From contig NZ_CP017157.1 of the NCBI RefSeq assembly GCF_001729485.1, forward strand, positions 1,364,001-1,428,000: a DNA stretch of 64,000 nt, in the 5' to 3' direction. Position 1 is the first letter of the stretch; the number at the start of each line of letters is the position of its first letter. The DNA is from Streptomyces lydicus (lineage in GTDB: Bacteria; Actinomycetota; Actinomycetes; Streptomycetales; Streptomycetaceae). Below, piece after piece: positions 25,732 through 34,730 of this stretch. A model generated the notes under the pieces. That model saw only the letters and a program-made list of their open reading frames with translations. It was not told the origin of the DNA and did not search any database. A program made the position numbers and the translations under genes.

Positions 25732-27474
25732 ATGTCCCGTATACGGTCCGCCGCCACTCTCGACCGCCGCACGTTCCTCGCCGCCACCGGTGCGGTCGGC
25801 GCCACCACCGGGCTCGGCCTCGCCTTCGGCGGCCCCGGACGGCCCGCCGAGGCCGCCACGGTCAGCCCCGGCCCGGCCCCGGCCGCGCCGATCTCCGTCG
25901 ACGCCCCCGCGGTACCCCGGGTGCCGTACAGCAGGGGCACCACGCTCGCCGGCGTCGCCACCCCGCGCGGCAGCGGGGGCTACCGCCGGCTCGCCGACGG
26001 TCCGGCCTGGGACCGGGTGGTCCGCGCCGAGCTGGCCGCCGCGCACGCCGGCCGGGCCCGGCGGCGTACCGCGCTCGCGTCGTTCGTGCAGCTCACCGAC
26101 CTGCACCTGGTCGATGTGCAGAGCCCGCTGCGCTACGAGTACCTGCGCGCGGAGACGGCGAGCGCCTGGCGGCCGCAGGAGGCGCTCTCCGTCGCCGGGG
26201 TCGTCTCGCTGATCGAGCGGGTCAACGCGCTGCCCGGCGGGCCCGCCACCGGCGCCCCGCTGTCCTTCGTGATCACCACCGGTGACAACACCGACAACAA
26301 CTCCAAACTGGAGCTGGAGTGGTTCCTGACCGCGATGAGCGGCGGCCGGATCACCCCCAATTCCGGCGATCCCCGCCGCTACGAAGGCGTCCAGGACAGC
26401 GGCCTGAAGCTGTACTGGCAGCCGGACAGCGCACTGCGGGACGCCGACAAGAAGCTGGGCTTCCCGCAGCTGCACGGCTTCCTGGACGCGGCGATCCGGA
26501 CCGTGCACAGCCCCGGCCTCCGGCTGCCCTGGTACTCCACGGTCGGTAACCACGACTCGCTGCCCGGCGGCTGCTACGCCCCCGGCGACCCCTTCTTCAC
26601 GGACCTCGCCACCGGGGGCCGCAAGCTGGAGACGCTGCCCGCCGCGGAGGCCGCGAAGGTCTGGAAGGCGGTCAAGGACGGTCTCGACCCCAAGGGCGCG
26701 GACTTCAAGCGGATGCTGAAGGCGCACGCCAAGCAGGCCAGGCCGGTCACGCCCGACGAGCGCCGGGCCCCCTTCACCCGCGCCGAGTACCTGCGCGCCC
26801 ACCTCGACCCGTCACACACCGGCCACGGCCCGCACGGCCACGGCTACAGCGCGGCCAACCTCGCGGAGAACCGCCTCTACTACACCTTCCGGGTCTCCGA
26901 CCACGTCCTCGGCATCAGCCTGGACACCACCGACCCCGGCGGCCACTACACCGGCTCGGTCGGCGAGGCGCAGCTGCGCTGGCTGGAGCGGACGCTGAAG
27001 GAGAACGAGAAGGGCGAGAAGGCGCACGTCCTGGTCTTCAGTCACCACACCGGCAAGACCATGGACAACACCCGGCCCGACCCGGCCCGCCCGCACGAGA
27101 AGCGGTACGGCGGGGCCGCGCTGGTCGAGCTGCTGGCGGCGCACCCCCGCGTCGTCGGGTGGATCAACGGCCACAGCCACAAGAACGACATCACCCCGCA
27201 CGGCAGCTTCTGGGAGGTGTCCACCGCCTCGCACATCGACTTCCCGCAGCTGGCCCGGGTCATCGAGCTGGTGGACAACCACGACGGGACGGTGTCGCTG
27301 ATCACCACTCTCGTCGAGTCGGCCGCCCCGCACCGCACGGACTTCGCCGACCTCTCGCAGACCGGGCTGGCGGCCCTCTACCGCGAGCTGTCCTTCAACG
27401 CCCCCGAGGCCCGCAAGGACCTGGTGGGCACGGCCCGGGACCGCAACGTCGAACTGCTGCTCAAGCGGCGCTGA
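25732..27474 (+). CDS. Tat-exported metallophosphoesterase (TIGR03767/PPA1498-like)
   Basis: 580 aa from ATG 25732. The N-terminus has a twin-arginine signal (DRRTFLAATGAVG) with Ala-rich cleavage region. The calcineurin-like metal motifs follow in order: LTDLHLVDV, GDNTDNN, GNHDS, FSHHTG and NGHSHKN. It should hydrolyse phosphomonoesters or diesters outside the membrane or in the wall. The length and spacing match the family named after Propionibacterium PPA1498. PHO-box-like repeats upstream suggest induction by phosphate starvation. It converges on the AbiEi/DUF559-like gene with only 27 nt between stops. Confidence 0.87.
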   Translation: MSRIRSAATLDRRTFLAATGAVGATTGLGLAFGGPGRPAEAATVSPGPAPAAPISVDAPAVPRVPYSRGTTLAGVATPRGSGGYRRLADGPAWDRVVRAELAAAHAGRARRRTALASFVQLTDLHLVDVQSPLRYEYLRAETASAWRPQEALSVAGVVSLIERVNALPGGPATGAPLSFVITTGDNTDNNSKLELEWFLTAMSGGRITPNSGDPRRYEGVQDSGLKLYWQPDSALRDADKKLGFPQLHGFLDAAIRTVHSPGLRLPWYSTVGNHDSLPGGCYAPGDPFFTDLATGGRKLETLPAAEAAKVWKAVKDGLDPKGADFKRMLKAHAKQARPVTPDERRAPFTRAEYLRAHLDPSHTGHGPHGHGYSAANLAENRLYYTFRVSDHVLGISLDTTDPGGHYTGSVGEAQLRWLERTLKENEKGEKAHVLVFSHHTGKTMDNTRPDPARPHEKRYGGAALVELLAAHPRVVGWINGHSHKNDITPHGSFWEVSTASHIDFPQLARVIELVDNHDGTVSLITTLVESAAPHRTDFADLSQTGLAALYRELSFNAPEARKDLVGTARDRNVELLLKRR

Positions 27475-27501
27475 CGGGGCCGGCACCGGGGCGGGGGCCC
27501 A

Positions 27502-28521
27502 TCAGCGCGGCAGGGCCACCACATACGCGCCCGGCTCCCGCTCCGGCGACGCCATCAGGGCCGTACGGACCACCGCCGCCTGCTGCGCGGGGGCCTCCCG
27601 CAGGGTGCGCGGGAGGCAGCGGACGACGGTGATGCCCAGCCGCTCCAGGTGCTCGCGCTTGTGGTCGAAGGCCGAGTGCAGCGGGTCCTCCTCGCTGCGC
27701 GGCGCGCGGGTGTCGATCTCCAGGGCCACCCCGTGCTCCGGCCAGAAGGCATCCACCCCGCCCAGGTGCGGGCCGCCCGGCAGCCGCAGATCGACGTTCC
27801 ACAGGGGCTCCGGCAGCCCGTGCTCACGGACCACCGCGTACAGCCGCTGCTCGGCCAGCGCCCGGCCCTCGGCGAGCAGGGTGTCCACCGCGTCGACCAC
27901 GTGCGGCCGGGTCAGCAGCCGGGCCCGGCTCAGTTCGCGGACCACCGCGGCCGCCTCGCAGTGCCCGCCGCGTACCGCCTCGGTCAGCAGCCGGCGCACC
28001 GCCGCGGCGTCGCTGAGCCCGGCCACCGCGTCCGCGACCGCGCGCGGCACCGGGGCGGTCGGCACCCCGGTGACCTCCTGCGGCACCGGCAGGTCCGCCG
28101 CCCGGACGATCTGCGCGAAGCCGGTGGAGCGCAGCCGCCGGGTGCGGGCGACCAGTACCTCGATGCGGTCCAGGACGAGCAGCGGGGGCGTCTCGGAGAA
28201 GCCGTGCAGGGCGAGCGCCGCCAGGCCGGTGATCATCACCGCGGGGGCGTCACCGGACGGCGTGCCCTGCTGGGGCACCGTCGGCCCCCGGTGGGTGGCG
28301 TACAGCAGCACCGCCTGGAGCCGCTCCTCGCTGGTGGGCGGGCCGGGGTGCAGCAGGTACACGCCGGGGAGCACCTGCTGCCAGCAGCCGCCGGGGCGGC
28401 AGCGCTCGGTGAGTTCCGCCGCGGGGACGCCGTGCTGCCGGAGCTGACGGGAGGTCAGTACCCGGGTCGGCAGGCCGGAGAGGTGGTGGAGGGGGAGGGG
28501 GGAGAGCGGGGTGTCGTTCAT
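27502..28521 (-). CDS. AbiEi-like / DUF559-like protein of unknown role
   Basis: 339 aa from ATG 28521. The N-terminal half resembles the winged-helix plus antitoxin-like region of type IV AbiEi proteins (TSRQLRQHGVPAAEL, then WQQVLPGVYLL). The C-terminal part looks like the DUF559/Vsr-type PD-(D/E)xK nuclease fold (VDAFWPEHGVALEIDTRAP, then HLERLGITVVRCLP). No AbiEii toxin gene is next to it, so this is an orphan, as is common in actinobacteria. It follows pepN copy 2 on the same strand. Domain calls are by pattern only. Confidence 0.65.
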   Translation of the reverse strand: MNDTPLSPLPLHHLSGLPTRVLTSRQLRQHGVPAAELTERCRPGGCWQQVLPGVYLLHPGPPTSEERLQAVLLYATHRGPTVPQQGTPSGDAPAVMITGLAALALHGFSETPPLLVLDRIEVLVARTRRLRSTGFAQIVRAADLPVPQEVTGVPTAPVPRAVADAVAGLSDAAAVRRLLTEAVRGGHCEAAAVVRELSRARLLTRPHVVDAVDTLLAEGRALAEQRLYAVVREHGLPEPLWNVDLRLPGGPHLGGVDAFWPEHGVALEIDTRAPRSEEDPLHSAFDHKREHLERLGITVVRCLPRTLREAPAQQAAVVRTALMASPEREPGAYVVALPR

Positions 28522-28645
28522 GCCAGGGCGATTCCCGCACCCGCTCCACCCCCTAACCGCTGTTACACGCCCGTACCCGGAACCGGACAATCCTGGGCTA
28601 AAGTACGGGCGTTCGACTGCCGAAAGAGGCTGGTCGCCGTGGAGG

Positions 28646-31249
28646 TTACGGCCTCGCCCCGGCCGCCTCGTCACAAGCCTGTGCCCGCAGCGCCCGGGCC
28701 AGGTCGTCGCGCTCCTCCAGCACCAGCCGGCGCAGTGCGGGCGCCGCCTGCTCGTGCCCGGCCAGCCAGGCGTCCGCGGCGTCCAGCGTGGACTGCTCCA
28801 CCAGCCACGCCGGGAACAGCCCGCGCACGACGTCCATCGCGATCTCGATCGACCGCTCCTGCCACACCCGCTCGATCGCCGCGAAGTAGCGCGGCGCGAA
28901 CGGCGCCAGCAGCGCGCGCTGCCCGGGCTGCGCGAAGCCCGCGATGGTCGCCTCCACCAGGGCATTGGAGAGCGCGTCGGACTCCACCACGTCCGCCCAG
29001 GCCCGCTCCTTGACCTCCGCCGAGGGCCGGGCCGCCAGGCAGCGCACCTGGTGGCGCTTGCCGGACGCGGTGTCGTCCCGGGCCAGCTCCGCGGCGATCA
29101 GCGCCTCGTCGGCGACGCCGTGCGCGGCCAGCGGCTCCAGGAAAGCCCAGCGCAGCTCCTGGTCCACCTCCAGGCCGTCGATCTTCGCGGTGCCCTCCAG
29201 CAGCCCCTTGAGCAGCTGGAGGTCGGCGGGCGTGGCGGCGATCGCGGCGAAGTGCCGGGCCCAGGTGAGCTGGTGGCCGCTGCCGGGCTCGGCCAGCCGC
29301 AGCTCGTGCCGCGCGCCCTCGGCCAGCTCGTGGGCGGCCGGCTCACGGCGGTCCGGCGCGGAGTAGTACTCCAGCGCCGTCTCGGCCTGTCCGTGCAGCG
29401 ACTGCAGGACGCCGATGTCGGTCTCCTTGCCGGCGAACCGCCGCACCAGGTCGAGGTAGTCGCGGGCCGGCATCAGCCCGTCGCGGGTCAGGCCCCACAG
29501 CGCGGCCCAGCACAGCGCCCGCGCCATCGGGTCGGTCAGGTCCCCGAGCCGGGCCCGCAGCGTCGCCAGCGACCCCTCGTCGAACCGGACCTTGCAGTAC
29601 GTCAGGTCCTCGTCGTTGACCAGGATCAGCTCGGGCCGCTCCAGGCCCGCCAGCTCCGGCACCGCCGTCCGGGGCCCGGTCACGTCCACCTCGGCGCGGG
29701 CGTAGCGCACCAGCGCCGCGTCCCCGCCCTCGGAGAACACGGTCTGCCGCCGGTAGAGGCCCACCGCCACCCGGTGCGGCCGCAGTTCGGGGTGCGCGGG
29801 CCCGGCCTCCTGGAGGATGCTCAGCTCGGTGATCCGGTCCTGCGCGTCGTAAGTGACCTGCGGGGTGAGGGAGTTGACCCCGGCCGTCTCCAGCCAGGAC
29901 CGCGACCAGGCCGCCATGTCCCGGCCGGACGTCTCCTCCAGCACCGCCAGCAGATCCGCGAGCCGGGTGTTGCCGTACGCGTGCCGCTTGAAGTAGCGCC
30001 GGGCGCCCTCCAGGAACGCGTCCTGCCCCACGTACGCCACCAGTTGCTTGAGCACCGCGGCGCCCTTGGCGTACGTGATGCCGTCGAAGTTCAGCTTGGC
30101 GTCCTCCAGGTCCCGGATGTCGGCGGTGACCGGGTGGGTGGAGGGCAGCTGGTCGGCGCGGTAGGCCCAGGACTTGCGGCGGTTGGCGAAGGTGATCCAG
30201 CCGCCGGCGAAGCGGGTCGCCTCCACCAGCGCGAAGGCGCCCATGAAGTCCGCGTAGGACTCCTTGAGCCACAGGTCGTCCCACCACTGCATGGTCACCA
30301 GGTCGCCGAACCACATGTGCGCCATCTCGTGCAGGATGACGTTGGCCCGGCGCTCGTAGGACGCCTCGGTGACCTTGCCGCGGAAGATGAACTCCTCGCG
30401 GAAGGTGACGCAGCCCGGGTTCTCCATCGCGCCGAGGTTGTACTCGGGCACGAAGGCGGTGTCGTACTTCCCGAAGGGGTACGGGAAGTCGAAGTGGTCG
30501 TGGAAGAAGTCCAGGCCCTGCTTGGTGACGGTGAAGACGTCGTCCGCGTCGAAGTGCTTGGCCAGCCCCTTGCGGCACAGCGCGCCCAGCGGGATCTCCA
30601 GCTCGGTGCCGTCGTCGAAGGTGCGGCGGTAGCTGTCGGAGACGTAGTGGTACGGCCCGGCGACCACGGCCGTGATGTACGTGGAGATCGGCCGGGTCGT
30701 GGCGAACCGGTGCGCCCCGCCCTCGGCCTCGCCCTCCTGGGCGCCGTTGCTCAGCACCACCCACCCCTCGGGGGCCGTCACCTCGAAGGTGAACGGGGCC
30801 TTCAGGTCGGGCTGTTCGAAGTTCGCGAAGACCCGGCGGGCGTCGGCCGGCTCGTACTGCGTGTAGAGGTAGACCTCGCCGTCCTCGGGGTCCACGAAGC
30901 GGTGCAGGCCCTCGCCGGTCCGGCTGTAGGCGCACCGGGCGTCGACGACGAGGGTGTTCTCGGCGGCCAGGTCGTCCAGCGCGATCCGGGTGCCGTCGAA
31001 GACGGTGGCGGGGTCCAGCTCCCGTCCGTTGAGGGTGACCGAGACGACCTCCGGTGCCAGCAGGTCCGCGAAGGTCGAGGCGCCGGGCTCGGTGCACCGG
31101 AAGCGGAGCGTCGTACGCGACCGGAAGGTGTCCGCGTCCGGTCCCTGCGCGACCGCTGAGCGGACGTCGAGCGCCACGTCATAGGCGTCGACGCTCAGCA
31201 GCCGGCCCCGCTGACGTGCCTCGTCCCGGGACAGATTCTCACCTGGCAC
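28646..31249 (-). CDS. pepN2: Aminopeptidase N (M1 family), copy 2
   Basis: 867 aa from GTG 31249, with GGAG 7 nt upstream. M1 signatures: GAMENPGCV and HEMAH with the third zinc ligand in LKESYAD. It is a paralogue of the 20926-23502 gene; both begin with the same pattern (VPG-NL-RDEA-QR-RLLSVDAY), so an ancient duplication is likely. A cytoplasmic peptidase releasing N-terminal amino acids. Its neighbour on the divergent side is the Rv2466c-like reductase, the same pair as in mycobacteria, so this copy may be the syntenic orthologue of M. tuberculosis pepN. Confidence 0.92.
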   Translation of the reverse strand: MPGENLSRDEARQRGRLLSVDAYDVALDVRSAVAQGPDADTFRSRTTLRFRCTEPGASTFADLLAPEVVSVTLNGRELDPATVFDGTRIALDDLAAENTLVVDARCAYSRTGEGLHRFVDPEDGEVYLYTQYEPADARRVFANFEQPDLKAPFTFEVTAPEGWVVLSNGAQEGEAEGGAHRFATTRPISTYITAVVAGPYHYVSDSYRRTFDDGTELEIPLGALCRKGLAKHFDADDVFTVTKQGLDFFHDHFDFPYPFGKYDTAFVPEYNLGAMENPGCVTFREEFIFRGKVTEASYERRANVILHEMAHMWFGDLVTMQWWDDLWLKESYADFMGAFALVEATRFAGGWITFANRRKSWAYRADQLPSTHPVTADIRDLEDAKLNFDGITYAKGAAVLKQLVAYVGQDAFLEGARRYFKRHAYGNTRLADLLAVLEETSGRDMAAWSRSWLETAGVNSLTPQVTYDAQDRITELSILQEAGPAHPELRPHRVAVGLYRRQTVFSEGGDAALVRYARAEVDVTGPRTAVPELAGLERPELILVNDEDLTYCKVRFDEGSLATLRARLGDLTDPMARALCWAALWGLTRDGLMPARDYLDLVRRFAGKETDIGVLQSLHGQAETALEYYSAPDRREPAAHELAEGARHELRLAEPGSGHQLTWARHFAAIAATPADLQLLKGLLEGTAKIDGLEVDQELRWAFLEPLAAHGVADEALIAAELARDDTASGKRHQVRCLAARPSAEVKERAWADVVESDALSNALVEATIAGFAQPGQRALLAPFAPRYFAAIERVWQERSIEIAMDVVRGLFPAWLVEQSTLDAADAWLAGHEQAAPALRRLVLEERDDLARALRAQACDEAAGARP

Positions 31250-31383
31250 GACGTGACTCCCTCGTCCTCGTCTCGAATATCGAACACGGGGAATCATGGC
31301 ACGGCCGCCGGCGGTTGAACCGTCCACGTAGCACCACGTCCGAGAACCGACGCAGCACCGCTCTCCCGAGGAGACGAGACCCC

Positions 31384-32028
31384 GTGTCCGAAACCGCGAA
31401 GACCCCGGCAGACTTCTGGTTCGACCCCCTGTGCCCCTGGGCCTGGATGACCTCCCGCTGGATGCTGGAGGTGGAGAAGGTACGCCCGGTCGAGGTGCGC
31501 TGGCATGTGATGAGCCTGGCGGTCCTCAACGAGGACAAGCTCGACCAGCTGCCCGCGGAGTACGCCGAGAACATGCGCCCCGGCGGCAAGGCGTGGGGCC
31601 CGGTCCGGGTGGTGATCGCCGCCCAGCAGCTGCACGGTGACGAGGCCGTCGGCCGGCTCTACACCGCGCTCGGCACCCGTTTCCACAACGAGGGCCTCGG
31701 GGTGACCCCGGAGGCCGTCGCCGCCGCCCTCGACGACGCGGGCCTGCCCGCCGAGCTGATCGAGTACGCCGACAAGGACACCTACGACACGGAGCTGCGC
31801 GCCTCCCACAAGGAGGGCATCGACCTGGTCGGCCAGGAGGTCGGCACCCCGGTGATCGCGGTTCCCGGCTCCGACGGCGACCAGATCGCCTTCTTCGGCC
31901 CGGTCGTCACCCCCGCGCCCAAGGGTGAGGAGGCCGCCAAGCTCTGGGACGGCACGCTGATGGTGGCGTCCATCCCCGGCTTCTACGAGATCAAGCGGAC
32001 CCGCACGCAGGGGCCGATCTTCGACTGA
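31384..32028 (+). CDS. DsbA-fold mycothiol-dependent nitroreductase homologue (Rv2466c-like)
   Basis: 214 aa from GTG 31384 with GAGGAG upstream. Thioredoxin-fold DsbA subfamily: DFWFDPLCPWAWMTSRW and WHVMSLAVLNE match Rv2466c, the mycothiol-dependent reductase (mycoredoxin-2) that activates the drug TP053. Rv2466c has an active site Cys-Pro-Trp-Cys. Here it is Cys-Pro-Trp-Ala, so the resolving cysteine is missing and a monothiol mechanism with mycothiol is expected. It is divergent from pepN copy 2 and ends before a strong terminator. Confidence 0.87.
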   Translation: MSETAKTPADFWFDPLCPWAWMTSRWMLEVEKVRPVEVRWHVMSLAVLNEDKLDQLPAEYAENMRPGGKAWGPVRVVIAAQQLHGDEAVGRLYTALGTRFHNEGLGVTPEAVAAALDDAGLPAELIEYADKDTYDTELRASHKEGIDLVGQEVGTPVIAVPGSDGDQIAFFGPVVTPAPKGEEAAKLWDGTLMVASIPGFYEIKRTRTQGPIFD

Positions 32029-32051
32029 CCCGTCGTCGCGCCGTCACCGTG

Positions 32052-32090
32052 GGAGCGCCCCCGCACGTATCGGACGTGCGGGGGCGCTCC
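32052..32090. terminator. Bidirectional terminator
   Basis: Perfect 17-bp arms 32052-32068 and 32074-32090, 5-nt loop, between the reductase gene and convergent sodF. Confidence 0.8.
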
Positions 32091-32154
32091 GTTCCTCCGG
32101 CCCGCCGCGCGAAGGGTGAGAAGACGATCACGAGGCGGGACGCTCGGCGCGCCG

Positions 32155-32796
32155 TTACGGCGCGAGCAGCAGGTTGTGCGCGCGCTCCTTGGCGGCGGCG
32201 TACCGCTTGGCCACGTCCTGCCAGTTCACGACCTGCCACATGGCCTCGATGAAGTCCACCTTCTGGTTCTTGTACTGCAGGTAGAAGGCGTGCTCCCAGG
32301 CGTCGAAGACCAGGATCGGCACCGAGCCCTGGCCGACGTTGCCCTGGTGGTCGTAGATCTGCTCGACGATCAGCCGGCCCGTGACGGGCTCGTAGGCCAG
32401 CACGCCCCAGCCGGAGCCCTGGGTGGTGGCCGACGCCTTGGTCAGCTGGGCCTTGAACTTCTGGAACGAGCCGAAGGACTCGGCGAGCGCGTCGGCCAGC
32501 TCGCCCACGCCGTCCTTCTCCAGCGGCTCACCGCCGCCGTCGCCGGTCATGTTGTGCCAGTAGATGCTGTGCAGGATGTGGCCGGAGAGGTGGAACGCGA
32601 GGTTCTTCTCCAGGCCGTTGATGCTGCCCCACTGGTCCTTGTCGCGCGCCTCGGCGAGCTGCTCCAGGGTGTCGTTCGCGCCCTTGACGTAGGCCGCGTG
32701 GTGCTTGTCGTGGTGCAGCTCGATGATCTCGGGGCTGATGACCGGAGCCAGCGCCGCGTAGTCGTAGGGGAGTTCCGGAAGTGTGTAGGTCGCCAT
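32155..32796 (-). CDS. sodF: Superoxide dismutase, Fe/Mn family (Fe/Zn type in Streptomyces)
   Basis: 213 aa from ATG 32796. All four metal ligands are visible: His in ELHHDKHH, His in [14 protein letters not shown], and Asp/His in [14 protein letters not shown] cytoplasmic enzyme that dismutates superoxide. In Streptomyces the Fe/Zn SOD is repressed by nickel through Nur, while the Ni-SOD takes over. A Nur-like dyad lies 36-52 nt upstream of this start. It is followed by a terminator shared with the reductase gene. Confidence 0.94.
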   Translation of the reverse strand: MATYTLPELPYDYAALAPVISPEIIELHHDKHHAAYVKGANDTLEQLAEARDKDQWGSINGLEKNLAFHLSGHILHSIYWHNMTGDGGGEPLEKDGVGELADALAESFGSFQKFKAQLTKASATTQGSGWGVLAYEPVTGRLIVEQIYDHQGNVGQGSVPILVFDAWEHAFYLQYKNQKVDFIEAMWQVVNWQDVAKRYAAAKERAHNLLLAP

Positions 32797-32831
32797 GCCG
32801 ATCCCGCCTCCAAGCTGCATAAGTGCAGTAG

Positions 32832-32848
32832 TTGCAATCGATGTGCAG
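32832..32848. promoter_or_regulatory. Nur-box-like element of sodF
   Basis: TTGCAA-TCGAT-GTGCAG, close to the TTGCAA-N5-TTGCAA arrangement I recall for the nickel-responsive Fur protein Nur. It sits at the place expected for the sodF promoter. A further TGCAG-TAGT-TGCAA overlap extends it leftwards. Confidence 0.5.
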
Positions 32849-32913
32849 AAGCACGCTATCAGCAGCAACGATCATCGGCCGGTCACGGGGAGCGGACCGG
32901 GCCGAAAGACGGA

Positions 32914-32950
32914 GGCGGGGCGGGACCTCGGAAGGAGGTCCCGCCCCGCC
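32914..32950. terminator. Hairpin terminator after the first permease gene
   Basis: Perfect 16-bp arms 32914-32929 and 32935-32950, 5-nt loop, between the permease stop (32972) and the sodF promoter. Confidence 0.8.
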
Positions 32951-32971
32951 TGTGGGGATGTCCGGGGAGCG

Positions 32972-34414
32972 CTACCGGCCGGCCGGCGCGGCGTCCTTGC
33001 CCAGCGTCCGCTTCCGCAGCAGCCCGATCACGGCCAGCACCACGCCGAAGCCGCCGGTGAACAGCAGCTGGATGCGCTGGTTCTCGTCGCGCAGCATCAG
33101 CAGCAGCACGGCGACGATGCCCGCCAGCGCCACCCACGTCAGCACCGGGAAGGCCCACATCTTCACCACGAGCTTCTCGGGCGCCTCGCGGTCCAGCCGG
33201 CGACGCATCCGCAGCTGGGCGACGGCGATGAAGCCCCAGACCACCAGGACGGCCGCGCCGACCATGTTCAGCAGCCACTGGAAGACCGTGGTCGGCCACC
33301 AGAAGCTGAACAGCACCGCGAGGAAGCCGAACGCGGAGCACAGCAGCACCGTGCGGCGCGGCACCCCGCCGCTGACCTTGCCGAAGAACGCCGGGCCCTG
33401 GCCACGGGAGATCAGCGAGTACGCCATCCGGGAGGCACCGTAGATGTTGGCGTTCACCGCGGAGAGCAGGGCCACCAGGATGACGACGTTCATGATCTGG
33501 CCGGCCGCCGGGATCTTGAGGTAGTCGAGCACCGCGACGTAGGGGCCGGACTTGGCGATCGACGGGGCGCTCCACGGGATGACCGTGACGATGACCGCCA
33601 TCGACCCGACGTAGAACAGGGCGATCCGCCACATCGCGGTGCGCACCGCGCTCGCCACACCGCGCACCGGGTCCTTGGACTCGGCGGCCGCGATGGTCAC
33701 CGTCTCCAGACCGCCGTACGCGAACACCGACGCCAGCAGACCCACCATCAGGCCGTCGACGCCCTTGGGCAGGAAGCCGCCGTCACCGGTGAGGTGCGCG
33801 GTGCCCGGCGCGGCGGTGCCGGGGAGCACGCCGAAGATGGCCAGCAGGCCGAGGACCAGGAAGATGCCGATCGCCGCGACCTTCAGGGCGGCGAACCAGA
33901 ACTCGAACTCACCGAAGTTGGAGACCGCCGTCAGGTTCGTACCGGTGAAGATCACCATGAACAGCAGCACCCACATCCAGGGCTGGGTGCCCGGGAACCA
34001 CTGGTGCATCACGTCCGCGGCGCCCAGCGCCTCGGCGGCCACCGCCACGCACAGCAGCGCGGTGAACATCCAGCCCACCGTGAAGCCGGCCCAGGAGCCT
34101 ATGGAGCGCTCGGCGTGCACCGAGAAGGAGCCGGAGGCCGGATTGGCCGCGGCCATCTCGCCCAGCATCCGCATGATCAGCATGACCAGGGCGCCCGAGA
34201 CGGCGTAGGCCAGCACGATCGAGGGCCCGGCCGCCGCGATGCCCTCGCGCGAGCCGACGAAGAGGCCCGCGCCGATCACGCCGCCCAGCGCGATCATCGA
34301 CAGATGGCGCTGCTTGAGGCCGTTGGACAGCGAAGGGCCACTATCGGGGCCGGCGCCGTGCCCCGCGCCGGTCTGCCCGTGCGCGGGTGCGGCGGACGAG
34401 GGTGTCCGATTCAT
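32972..34414 (-). CDS. Amino-acid permease (APC superfamily), paralogue 1
   Basis: 480 aa, twelve expected membrane helices. AAT-family signatures: LKQRHLSMIALGGVIGAGLF, MRMLGEMAAANPASGSFSVH and FGEFEFWFAALKVAAI. A proton-coupled amino-acid importer of the GABA/asparagine/aromatic permease group; the substrate cannot be told from sequence. The N-terminal tail is Gly/Pro-rich. Two further paralogues lie at 34731-36143 and 37162-38655, all on the same strand. Start ATG 34414. Confidence 0.88.
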   Translation of the reverse strand: MNRTPSSAAPAHGQTGAGHGAGPDSGPSLSNGLKQRHLSMIALGGVIGAGLFVGSREGIAAAGPSIVLAYAVSGALVMLIMRMLGEMAAANPASGSFSVHAERSIGSWAGFTVGWMFTALLCVAVAAEALGAADVMHQWFPGTQPWMWVLLFMVIFTGTNLTAVSNFGEFEFWFAALKVAAIGIFLVLGLLAIFGVLPGTAAPGTAHLTGDGGFLPKGVDGLMVGLLASVFAYGGLETVTIAAAESKDPVRGVASAVRTAMWRIALFYVGSMAVIVTVIPWSAPSIAKSGPYVAVLDYLKIPAAGQIMNVVILVALLSAVNANIYGASRMAYSLISRGQGPAFFGKVSGGVPRRTVLLCSAFGFLAVLFSFWWPTTVFQWLLNMVGAAVLVVWGFIAVAQLRMRRRLDREAPEKLVVKMWAFPVLTWVALAGIVAVLLLMLRDENQRIQLLFTGGFGVVLAVIGLLRKRTLGKDAAPAGR

Positions 34415-34730
34415 GTCGTACCTGTCCCAGTAGGTGAGAGCGGAGCAAGGCGATACTGCGTTCTCCCGGGGCGGCGACCGGTGCGACGGTGCTGCCAGGC
34501 CCCGCGGACCCCTGCCGGGGCAGGCGGGTCGCGCGGCGGCTGCCGACGGCGCAACTCCGGGGTCCTCGGCAAAGCTGGCTCAGTCTGGGTGCCGGTGTCC
34601 GCTCAGGGCAACAGTCGTGCAGCGAATGTTCGGTATTCAGACGTGATCGTGACCGTACGTACCCGAATCATCGTCGGATACGACACGGTGTGACGTGCGT
34701 CTCGCACCGACCGGTCCCCGTCGCCCGGAG
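34415..34730. other. 316-nt gap between permease genes 1 and 2
   Basis: Should hold the permease 1 promoter (leftward). The right half (34620-34700) is AT-richer with several TA-rich -10 candidates. The left half is GC-rich with a weak CCCCG-N11-CGGGG dyad near 34500. No gene is supported. Confidence 0.5.
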
